Of a DNA stretch of 15,566 nt, positions 6,914 through 13,336 are shown piece by piece (positions within the stretch are counted from its first letter, which is position 1; the number at the start of each line of letters is the position of its first letter). The position numbers and the translations under genes were made by a program. The notes beneath the pieces were generated by a model, which saw only the letters and a list, made by a program, of their open reading frames with translations, did no database searches and was not told the origin of the DNA. Source of the DNA: JAWVEV01 sp033856535 (GTDB lineage: Bacteria > Actinomycetota > Thermoleophilia > Miltoncostaeales > Miltoncostaeaceae); contig JAWVEV010000017.1 in assembly GCA_033856535.1 (NCBI GenBank), positions 1-15,566 on the forward strand. The letters are read 5' to 3'.

Positions 6914-8551
6914 ATGGCCCGATCGATCAAGCTCCGCCGCTGGCAGAAGGCGGCCCTCGACGCCTTCGTCGCCCGGCCCGGGCCCGACTTCCTGGCCGTG
7001 GCGACCCCGGGCGCCGGCAAGACCACCTTCGCGCTGGCCGCCGCGCGCCAGCACCTGGCCGAGCACCCGCGCCGCCGGCTGGTGGTGGTCGCGCCGACCC
7101 AGCACCTGAAGGTGCAGTGGGCCGACGCCGCGGAAGCGCTGGACCTGCACCTGGACCCCGGCTGGTCGGCATCGGCCGGCCGGCTGCCGGCCGACGTCCA
7201 CGGCCTGGTGACCAGCTACCAGCAGGTGGCCGGGAGCGCGCGGGCGCTGGCGGCCCTGGCGCAGGACGCCTTCGTCGTGCTCGACGAGGTCCACCACGCC
7301 GGCGACGAGCGCGCCTGGGGCGACGGCGCGCGGGCGGCCTTCGCAGGGGCGGCCGCCCGTCTCTGCCTGTCGGGCACGCCGTTCCGGTCCGACACGCGGG
7401 CGATCCCGTTCGTCCGCTACGACGGCGACGGCCTGGCCCAGGCCGACGTCGAGTACGGCTACGGCGAGGCCCTCGCCGACCGCGGCGTGGTCCGTCCGGT
7501 CCACTTCCCGCGCACCGACGGCGAGATGGAGTGGGTCGGCCGCGACGGCCTGGTCGCCAGCGCCACCTTCGCCGATCGCCTGGACGCCGCCGGCGCCTCG
7601 GCGCGCCTGCGCACCGCGCTCTCGGTGGACGGGGAGTGGCTGCCCGAGGTGCTCGGGCGGGCCCACGCGCGGCTGATGGACGTCCGCCGCGGCCATCCCG
7701 GCGCCGGCGGCATGGTCATCGCGATGGACCAGGAGCACGCGCGCGAGATCGCGGCGCTCATGCGCCGGCGGCTCGGCGTGAAGCCCGAGGTGGCGCTGTC
7801 CGAGGACGCGGCGGCGTCGGCCCGCATCTCGTCCTTCGCGCGGGGCACCCAGCCGTGGATCGTGGCCGTGCGGATGATCTCCGAGGGGGTCGACATCCCG
7901 CGCCTGCGGGTCGGGGTCTACGCGACGACCGTGACCACCGAGCTCTTCTTCCGCCAGGCGGTCGGGCGCCTGGTGCGCTGGACGCGCGGGCTCGGCGCGC
8001 AGCCGAGCCACATGTTCATCCCCGACGACATCCGGCTCCGTTCCCACGCGTTCTCGATCGCCGAGCAGCGGCGGCACTCGCTGCGGCGGGACGAGGAGGA
8101 CGGGCCCGAGCGCGATCCCGCCGAGCTCGACCCGATCCCGATCGCGCCCGACGAGGCCCAGCTCTCGCTCTTCGCCGCGATCTCGGCCGTGCCCACCGGG
8201 CACCACGCGCCGGCCGGCGAGGCGGGGGCCGGAGGCGCGCACGCCGCCGAGCCGGAGGACGACGGCGACGACCTGGTGCTCGAGCTGGCGCCGGCGCCCC
8301 TGCTCGCCGCCCCGCCGCCCGAGGACGGCCCGGAGGGCGAGGACCCGGTCCGGCCGCGGGAGCGGCGGCAGCGGCTGCGCGACGCCAACGCCGCCCTGGT
8401 GCGCCAGATCTCCCGCATCACCGGCCTCTCCCACGCCCAGGTGAACGCCGAGCTCAACCGCCGCGTGGGCGTGGAGCGCGTGGGCGAGGCGACGATGGAG
8501 CAGCTGGAGCGCCGGCGCGAGCAGGCCGCGCGCTGGCTCGCGGCCGCCTGA
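6914..8551 (+). CDS. DEAD/DEAH-box SF2 helicase
   Basis: ATP-dependent superfamily 2 helicase or translocase of 545 residues, presumably cytoplasmic. The two RecA-like domains are complete: Q-motif-like RRWQKAALDAF (8-18), Walker A ATPGAGKTT (30-38), VVVAPTQHLKVQW (57-69), motif II DEVHH (124-128), motif III LSGTPFR (152-158), motif IV region GGMVIAMDQEHAREI (265-279), motif V MISEGVDIP (321-329), motif VI FRQAVGRLVRW (346-356). Residues 392-484 form a low-complexity, acidic, proline-rich linker. A small charged carboxyl domain (about 485-545, RLRDANAALVRQISRITGL...) follows. No nuclease, methylase or specificity domain is fused or adjacent, so a restriction role cannot be claimed. The general shape recalls the motor subunits of restriction systems and of stand-alone actinobacterial helicases. 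Start chosen as the first ATG before the conserved domain. Confidence 0.93.
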   Translation: MARSIKLRRWQKAALDAFVARPGPDFLAVATPGAGKTTFALAAARQHLAEHPRRRLVVVAPTQHLKVQWADAAEALDLHLDPGWSASAGRLPADVHGLVTSYQQVAGSARALAALAQDAFVVLDEVHHAGDERAWGDGARAAFAGAAARLCLSGTPFRSDTRAIPFVRYDGDGLAQADVEYGYGEALADRGVVRPVHFPRTDGEMEWVGRDGLVASATFADRLDAAGASARLRTALSVDGEWLPEVLGRAHARLMDVRRGHPGAGGMVIAMDQEHAREIAALMRRRLGVKPEVALSEDAAASARISSFARGTQPWIVAVRMISEGVDIPRLRVGVYATTVTTELFFRQAVGRLVRWTRGLGAQPSHMFIPDDIRLRSHAFSIAEQRRHSLRRDEEDGPERDPAELDPIPIAPDEAQLSLFAAISAVPTGHHAPAGEAGAGGAHAAEPEDDGDDLVLELAPAPLLAAPPPEDGPEGEDPVRPRERRQRLRDANAALVRQISRITGLSHAQVNAELNRRVGVERVGEATMEQLERRREQAARWLAAA

Positions 8552-8579
8552 GCGCGAGCGTGACGCCGGGGGTCTGAAT

Positions 8580-8591
8580 TAGGGTCGTCCG
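8580..8591 (+). promoter_or_regulatory. Putative leaderless -10 box before the 8592 GTG
   Basis: TAGGGT at 8580-8585 followed by 6 nt and the GTG start. No Shine-Dalgarno is present. The match to TAnnnT and the spacing agree with leaderless transcription, as at 1088 and 12790. Confidence 0.45.
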
Positions 8592-9764
8592 GTGCGCCGT
8601 CGCGCCCTCGCGCTGGTCATCGCCATCTTCGCCGCCCTCGTGGCCGGCGCGTGCTCGTCCGGCGCGCCCGATCCCGGGCCGTCCCAGGCCGCGGCGGCGC
8701 CCGCGACCGCCCCGGCGGCGACCGCCGCCCGGCGGCCGGCCAAGCCGGTCGACCGCACGCCCTCGTCGGCCCGGCGCCTGCGCCTGGTGCGGACGATCAC
8801 CGGCGACCTCTCGTCCAAGTCGGTGGTCTCCTCGCAGCACGGGCACTTCTTCGCCCAGAACATGATGTACCGCCACACGATCTCGGTGTACGACCGTCGC
8901 GGGCGGCTGGTGAAGACGATCCCCGACGCCGTCGACCTGAGCCGGTTCGGCGTCCGCGGCCACCCGGGCACGGTGCGCGGCGCGCCGGTGGAGGCCGCCT
9001 TCCTGCCGGACGGCACCGCGGCCTACGTCTCGAACTACTCGATGTACGGCGCCGGCTTCGGCCCCGAGGGCAACGACGTCTGCTCGCCCTCGTCGGGCTA
9101 CGACGACAGCTTCGTCTACCGGGTGGACGCGCGGAGCCTGCGGATCGTGGACGCCATCCGGGTCGGCGCCGTGCCGAAGTACGTCGCGGTGACGCCCGAC
9201 GGGAAGCGCGTGCTGGTGAGCAACTGGTGCTCGTGGGACCTGAGCGTGATCAACGTCGCCAAGGGCGCGCAGTCGCGGCGGATCCCGCTCGGCCGCTACC
9301 CGCGCGGCATCGCCGTGGGCCCCAGCGGCAAGTACGCGTACGTCGCGGTGATGGGCTCCACCGACATCGCCCGCGTCAAGCTCGCGGACCTGTCGGTGAG
9401 CTGGCTGCGGGGGGTGGGCAACGCCCCCAGGCACCTGGTGATCGACGGCGCCGGCGACTTCCTCTACGCGACCCTCAACGGCGAGGGGCGGGTCGCCAAG
9501 ATCAACCTCCGGACCGGCCGGGTGGTGGCGAAGGTCGCCACGGGCACGGCGCCGCGCAGCATGGCCATCGCCCCCGACGGCCGCTCGCTCTACGTCGTGA
9601 ACTATGAGTCGAACACGGTCAGCAAGGTGCGCACCCGCGACATGGCGGTGATCCAGACCGTCGCCACCAACGCCGACCCGATCGGGATCGACTACGACCG
9701 GGACACCCGCCAGGTCTGGGTGGCCTGCTACACCGGGAGCCTGATGGTCTTCCGTGACGTCTGA
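8592..9764 (+). CDS. YVTN-type beta-propeller lipoprotein
   Basis: Predicted lipid-anchored extracytoplasmic beta-propeller, 390 residues. The signal peptide MRRR plus a hydrophobic stretch (5-19) ends in the lipobox VAGAC with Cys21, followed by an Ala/Pro-rich spacer (30-50). Repeated blade strands of the YVTN/YncE kind are visible: FLPDGTAAYVSNY (137-149), TPDGKRVLVSNW (201-212), GPSGKYAYVAV (243-253), IDGAGDFLYATLN (284-296), APDGRSLYVVNY (327-338) and YDRDTRQVWVACY (368-380). Together with less regular early strands this makes a six- or seven-bladed propeller. Such proteins usually bind partners or surface polymers; some carry enzymes, but no catalytic signature is seen here. Start is GTG at 8592, supported by the signal peptide and the TAGGGT box. 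The 3' end overlaps a small membrane-protein frame by 11 nt. Confidence 0.88.
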   Translation: MRRRALALVIAIFAALVAGACSSGAPDPGPSQAAAAPATAPAATAARRPAKPVDRTPSSARRLRLVRTITGDLSSKSVVSSQHGHFFAQNMMYRHTISVYDRRGRLVKTIPDAVDLSRFGVRGHPGTVRGAPVEAAFLPDGTAAYVSNYSMYGAGFGPEGNDVCSPSSGYDDSFVYRVDARSLRIVDAIRVGAVPKYVAVTPDGKRVLVSNWCSWDLSVINVAKGAQSRRIPLGRYPRGIAVGPSGKYAYVAVMGSTDIARVKLADLSVSWLRGVGNAPRHLVIDGAGDFLYATLNGEGRVAKINLRTGRVVAKVATGTAPRSMAIAPDGRSLYVVNYESNTVSKVRTRDMAVIQTVATNADPIGIDYDRDTRQVWVACYTGSLMVFRDV

Positions 9765-9957
9765 GGTCGCGCCGCCGGGCCGCGGCCGCGCCGGGGCGAT
9801 CCTCGCCCTCGTGCTCTGCCTCGGGATCGTCGGGTTCGGCTTCTTCGGAACGGACCCGCTGCCGGCGTGCATGTGCGAGCCGAGGGAGCCCACCGCCACG
9901 GAGCTCGGCGGGCCATGGGTGCACCAGGCGCTCAGGCCAGCGCCAGCAACTCCATGA
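9754..9957 (+). CDS. Small single-pass membrane protein, unknown function
   Basis: A 67-codon frame beginning with GTG inside the end of the propeller gene (11 nt overlap). The product has a basic amino part with GRGRAG (10-14 region), one membrane segment AILALVLCLGIVGFGFFG (15-32), then a short tail with a Cys-x-Cys pair (ACMCEP, Cys39 and Cys41). The overlap and the clear hydrophobic helix suggest it is real and made together with the lipoprotein. The tail after residue 50 overlaps the minus-strand gene at 9932 by 26 nt. I do not recognise a family. It could also be a chance frame in GC-rich sequence. Confidence 0.5.
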   Translation: MTSEVAPPGRGRAGAILALVLCLGIVGFGFFGTDPLPACMCEPREPTATELGGPWVHQALRPAPATP

Positions 9958-10129
9958 CCGAGGCCTGAGGGAGGCGCGTGGCGGTGGCGATCTCCTCCAC
10001 CCCGTTCCCCGCCTCGTAGGCGGCCCGGACGGCGGACGGGACCAGCTCCTCATCGCCGGTCCGGCGCGCCTCCTCGGCCGCGTGCTCGGCTTGGACGAGG
10101 GTCTCGACCTGCTCGGGATCGGCGCTCAT
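9932..10129 (-). CDS. Small helix-turn-helix-like protein
   Basis: A 65-residue protein rich in Ala and Glu. Residues 1-30 form an acidic helix (ADPEQVETLVQAEHAAEEA). Residues 31-63 read AVRAAYEAGNGVEEIA then TATRLPQASVMELLA, the spacing and hydrophobic pattern of a helix-turn-helix (helix, GN turn, VEEIA, turn, recognition helix). Small proteins of this type occur in actinobacteria as DNA-binding accessory proteins, but I cannot name the family. The ATG at 10129 is the natural start; the long frame upstream of it is only antisense to the large lipoprotein gene. It diverges from that gene across a 147-nt spacer and could regulate it, which is inference. Confidence 0.65.
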   Translation of the reverse strand: MSADPEQVETLVQAEHAAEEARRTGDEELVPSAVRAAYEAGNGVEEIATATRLPQASVMELLALA

Positions 10130-10276
10130 GGACCGACCGTACAACCCTCGGCCGCGGCTCGCGACGGGGTCACCGGCTGGCGGCCGGGGGCGCGCGGGTA
10201 AGGTCGGGCGTCCCGCAAGTCGAGGAATCCTCAAGGGGCCCGCGCCCCGAGGTAGGCCCACGACCGGGGACCGCGC
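10130..10276. promoter_or_regulatory. Divergent intergenic region with several short inverted repeats
   Basis: The longest spacer of the window (147 nt), between the small HTH-like gene and the GH-A-like lipoprotein gene. It holds CGGG-CGT-CCCG (10205-10215), the perfect palindrome GAGGAATCCTC (10222-10232) and a hairpin with 5-bp arms GGGGC/GCCCC and a CCGC loop (10235-10248). These could be operator or attenuator elements ahead of the lipoprotein gene. No convincing -35/-10 pair is seen. Short GC-rich repeats arise easily by chance at this composition. Confidence 0.3.
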
Positions 10277-12469
10277 TTGCCGGCACGCCGCACGACTCTC
10301 TCCACCCTGGCCGCGATCGCCGCGTCGGCCGCCATCGCGATCCTCGCCGGCTGCGGCGCCTCGGCGGCCGCGCCGGGGCCGGCCCCGGCCTCCGCCGCCG
10401 GAGCGCCGGTCGAGCGGGACGGGATGCGGCTGCCGGCGCGGGTGCAGGGCGAGGAGATCGCCCTGGGCATGGGCGACCGCTTCGAGGCGCGCTTCTGGCC
10501 CGGCGTGAACCTGGGCTCGACGGTCCCCGGCTACCAGCCGGGCGAGGTCGCGGCGACGGCCGAGGACTACCGGCGCTGGTTCCCCGAGATGGCCGAGCTC
10601 GGCACCCGGGTGGTCCGCGTCTACACGATCCTGGCGCCGGCCTTCTACGACGAGCTGCGCGCCTACAACCTGGCCCACGCCGACGACCCGCTCTACGTGA
10701 TCCAGGGCGTCTGGATCCCGGAGGAGCGCTTCCTGTCCGGCCAGAACGCCTACGACCCCGCGCTGGTGCGCGAGTTCCGCGCCGAGCTCGCCGACGCGGT
10801 CGCCGCGGTGCACGGCGACGCCGACCGCCCGGAGCGGCGCGGCCACGCCTCGGGCCGCTACCGCGCCTCGATCGCGCCCTGGCTGCTGGCCTGGTCCGTC
10901 GGCGTGGAGTGGGATCCGTTCGCGACCCTCAACACCGACCGGGTCAACGCCGGCCACCCGGCCTACCGCGGGCGCTTCATCACCACGCGGAACGGGCCGA
11001 CCCCGATGGAGTCCTGGATCGCCGAGAACCTGGACTACCTCGCCGGCCTCGAGGCGGCTCGCGGCTGGAGCCGCCCGGTGACCTTCACCAACTGGCTCAC
11101 CGTCGACCCGCTGGACCACCCCACCGAGCCGCTCGAGCAGGAGGACATGGTCTCGGTGGACGCGATGCACCTGGCGGCCACCGCCCGCTGGCCGGGCGGC
11201 TTCTTCGCGAGCTACCACGCGTACCCGTATTACCCCGACTTCCTGCGCACCGACCCGGGCTACCGGTCCTACACGCGGCCCGACGGGAAGGTCGACCCCT
11301 ATGCCGGCTACCTGCACGAGCTGCGCGCCCACCACCGCGGGCAGGCCGTGATGATCACCGAGTTCGGCCAGCCGAGCGGGATCGGGATCGCCCACTACGG
11401 GCCGCTCGACCGGAACCAGGGCGGCCACTCCGAGCGCGAGGCCGCGACGAACGACGCGGACATGCTCTCCGCGATCCGCCAGGAGGGCTTCGCCGGCGGG
11501 GTCGTCTTCGAGTGGGTCGACGAGTGGTTCAAGTTCACCTGGAACACCGTGGACCTCGAGGTGCCGGGCGACCGCCGCCAGCTGTGGCGCAACGCCCTCA
11601 CCAACGAGGAGCACTTCGGCGTGATCGCCGCCGAGCCCGGCGCCGACGGGCCGGTCGTGACCGTGGACGGCGACGACTCCGAGTGGACCGCCCCGGGCCA
11701 CAGCCCGGTCATCCAGGAGGGCCGCGGCGCGATCCGCGAGGTGCGCGCGACCAAGGACGAGGAGTACCTCTACCTGCGCCTGCGGCTGGATCGGCCGCTC
11801 GACGCCGAGCACCCGGTCCAGGTCGGCTTCGACGTGCGCGGCGGCGGCAACCGGGGGCTCCCGGGAGCGCCCGGCCTGGACCCCGCGGCCGACGTGGCGC
11901 TGACGATCGCCGACGGCGAGGCCACGATCCGGCAGGCCGCCTGGACCGACCCGATCGGCTTCCTCTACGGCGTGAAGCACGACTTCGTGGACGTGGACCG
12001 CGCCGACCTCGAGGTCGGCTCCGGCGCCTGGGTGTCGCCGCGCCTGATCCTGAACCGGCCGCAGCGCGTCCCGGGCACCGGGGAGACCCTCCCCACCGAG
12101 CTGGTCGACGTCGGCACCCTCCCGTGGGGCACGGCCGACCCCGGCGCGGAGGGCTTCGACGACCGCCACCTGATCGACGCCGACGGCGAGGCGGTCGAGG
12201 TCCGCATCCCGTGGGCGCTCCTGACGTTCGCCGACCCGTCCAGCCGGCGGGTCCTCGTGCCGCGCGCCGACGGAACCATGGACACCGAGGCCATCGACCG
12301 GATCGGCATCACCGTGGTGCGCGACGGCGAGGTCACCACGACGGCCGGCTACGGCCTGGAGGACTGGAACCGCGTCGGCTGGCACGAGCGGCGCAAGGAC
12401 GGCTGGGACGTGCTCCAGAGCGCCTTCCGCGAGGCGTTCGCCCCGGTCGCGGAGGCGGACGCGCGCTAG
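10277..12469 (+). CDS. Lipoprotein with clan GH-A-like glycosidase barrel and CBM9-like domain
   Basis: Predicted surface lipoprotein of 730 residues. The signal peptide (basic MPARR, hydrophobic 9-24) ends in lipobox LAGC with Cys26, then an Ala/Pro spacer to 45. Residues 75-450 look like a TIM-barrel glycoside hydrolase: GVNLGSTVPGYQPGE (76-90), RVVRVYTILAPAFYDEL (111-127), LYVIQGVWIPEE (139-150), WLLAWSVGVEWDP (202-214), FFASYHAYPYYPDF (309-322), AVMITEFGQPSG (357-368), GGVVFEWVDEWFK (407-419). Glu211 after the fourth strand and Glu362 in MITEFG fit the acid/base and nucleophile positions of clan GH-A. From VTVDGDDSEW (461-470) to about 720 a beta domain resembles CBM9/DOMON-type sugar-binding modules. 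The TTG at 10277 is needed for the signal peptide. Substrate unknown; the glycosidase role is inferred from the fold. Confidence 0.75.
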   Translation: MPARRTTLSTLAAIAASAAIAILAGCGASAAAPGPAPASAAGAPVERDGMRLPARVQGEEIALGMGDRFEARFWPGVNLGSTVPGYQPGEVAATAEDYRRWFPEMAELGTRVVRVYTILAPAFYDELRAYNLAHADDPLYVIQGVWIPEERFLSGQNAYDPALVREFRAELADAVAAVHGDADRPERRGHASGRYRASIAPWLLAWSVGVEWDPFATLNTDRVNAGHPAYRGRFITTRNGPTPMESWIAENLDYLAGLEAARGWSRPVTFTNWLTVDPLDHPTEPLEQEDMVSVDAMHLAATARWPGGFFASYHAYPYYPDFLRTDPGYRSYTRPDGKVDPYAGYLHELRAHHRGQAVMITEFGQPSGIGIAHYGPLDRNQGGHSEREAATNDADMLSAIRQEGFAGGVVFEWVDEWFKFTWNTVDLEVPGDRRQLWRNALTNEEHFGVIAAEPGADGPVVTVDGDDSEWTAPGHSPVIQEGRGAIREVRATKDEEYLYLRLRLDRPLDAEHPVQVGFDVRGGGNRGLPGAPGLDPAADVALTIADGEATIRQAAWTDPIGFLYGVKHDFVDVDRADLEVGSGAWVSPRLILNRPQRVPGTGETLPTELVDVGTLPWGTADPGAEGFDDRHLIDADGEAVEVRIPWALLTFADPSSRRVLVPRADGTMDTEAIDRIGITVVRDGEVTTTAGYGLEDWNRVGWHERRKDGWDVLQSAFREAFAPVAEADAR

Positions 12470-12756
12470 GTGTGGCGGTCGCCCCGCTCGATGGCGTCCT
12501 GCACGCAGGCCAGGATGACCTCTGGCGTGGCGTCGCCGGGCACGCCGCGCCGCCCGTACTGCGAGCCCCAGAGCGCCAGCGTGGCGCCAGAGGTCGCGGC
12601 CATCTCGCGGGCCCGGTGGTAGCCGCCGTACTCCACGAACTTCGCCTTGCGGCCGGTCTGCCAGCGCCAGATCGTGTCGCCGTCGGCCTCGTGGATGATC
12701 GCGTAGAGCTTCTCGGTCAGCGTGGGCTCCGAAGGGTCGGTGCGGGGCGGCGCCAT
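12466..12756 (-). CDS. Conserved-looking small protein of unknown function
   Basis: A 96-residue protein (97 if the tandem ATG at 12759 is used) that I do not recognise. It is soluble, with LTEKLYAIIHEADGDTIW (13-30), a basic patch RWQTGRKAKFVEYGGYHRAR (31-50), ALWGSQYGRRG (61-71) and a final helix TPEVILACVQDAIERG (77-92). The alternation of charged and aromatic residues and a GC3 pattern like its neighbours suggest a real gene. No Shine-Dalgarno is seen. Its TAG stop shares the CTAG at 12466-12469 with the stop of the convergent lipoprotein gene. It is divergent from the nucleotidyltransferase gene. An upstream extension in frame would run into that gene and is unlikely. Confidence 0.6.
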   Translation of the reverse strand: MAPPRTDPSEPTLTEKLYAIIHEADGDTIWRWQTGRKAKFVEYGGYHRAREMAATSGATLALWGSQYGRRGVPGDATPEVILACVQDAIERGDRHT

Positions 12757-12776
12757 CATGCCAGGGGCCGGTCCGC

Positions 12777-12802
12777 GGGGGTCCCCCTCTAAGCTGACCG
12801 CC
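12777..12802 (+). promoter_or_regulatory. Putative leaderless promoter of the nucleotidyltransferase/ApgM-like pair
   Basis: TAAGCT at 12790-12795 is followed by 7 nt and the ATG at 12803, the clearest leaderless arrangement in the window. Just upstream, GGGGGTCCCCC (12777-12787) is a perfect 11-nt palindrome in the -35/-10 spacer, a place where an operator could act. No -35 box is recognisable. Confidence 0.5.
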
Positions 12803-13336
12803 ATGGTCGAGGTGGGGATGATCCACGGGCGCTTCCAGCCCTTCCACAACGGCCACCTGGCCTACCTGACGGCCGCCGCGGCCCGCTGCCGGACGCTCTT
12901 CGTGGGGATCACCAACCCGGACCGGACCCACCTGCGCCCCGAGCCCGAGGACCCGGCGCGCCACCTGCCCGAGTCCAATCCGTTCACCTACACCGAGCGC
13001 CTGCTGATGGTGGAGGGCGCCGCGGCCGAGGCCGGCGCCGGCCCGGTGCACGTGATCCCCTTCCCCGTCACCGAGCCGGATCTCTGGCCCGACTACGTCC
13101 CGCCCGGGGCGGTCCACTACCTGCGCCTGTTCTCGCCCTGGGGCTCGGCCAAGCTCGATCGCCTGCGCGGCGCCGGCCACGCCGTGGAGGTGCTCGAGGC
13201 GCCCGAGGGCAAGGCGGTCTCGGGAGAGCAGGTCCGTGCCGCGATGCGCGCCGGCGCCGACTGGCGGCCCCTGGTGCCGCCCGCCGTGGCGCGGGTCATC
13301 GACGCCTGTGCGCTCGCTCCTCGTCCTGCTGCTTGA
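12803..13336 (+). CDS. NMN adenylyltransferase-like nucleotidyltransferase (NadM-like)
   Basis: Cytidylyltransferase-fold protein of 177 residues, most like the archaeal-type nicotinamide-nucleotide adenylyltransferases that make NAD from NMN and ATP. Seen: the first strand and nucleotide-binding loop GMIHGRFQPFHNGH (5-18) with the HxGH motif (15-18), GITNPDRTH (35-43), the substrate-side segment SNPFTYTERLLMV (58-70), and the carboxyl VSGEQVRAAM (139-148) in place of the family ISxTxxR motif. The length is right for NadM. The ATG at 12803 begins just before the first strand and follows a TAAGCT box by 7 nt. It overlaps the ApgM-like gene by 29 nt, so they are co-expressed. Another nucleotide substrate cannot be excluded, because the usual Ser/Thr in ISxTxxR is altered (GEQ here). 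Confidence 0.85.
   Translation: MVEVGMIHGRFQPFHNGHLAYLTAAAARCRTLFVGITNPDRTHLRPEPEDPARHLPESNPFTYTERLLMVEGAAAEAGAGPVHVIPFPVTEPDLWPDYVPPGAVHYLRLFSPWGSAKLDRLRGAGHAVEVLEAPEGKAVSGEQVRAAMRAGADWRPLVPPAVARVIDACALAPRPAA

Noticed and set aside
3975..7109. A plus-strand open frame of over 1000 codons
   Set aside because: It is a shifted or antisense reading of the QueA-like, crotonase and flavoprotein genes, with Arg/Pro/Gly-rich low-complexity product and no family motif.
9932..10129. Toxin-antitoxin module made of the small HTH-like protein and the overlapping small membrane protein
   Set aside because: The two genes are convergent, not co-directional, and neither resembles a known toxin.
10130..13180. 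Long minus-strand extension upstream of the 65-residue HTH-like protein
   Set aside because: It is antisense to the large lipoprotein and the nucleotidyltransferase; only the last 65 codons stand clear of other genes.
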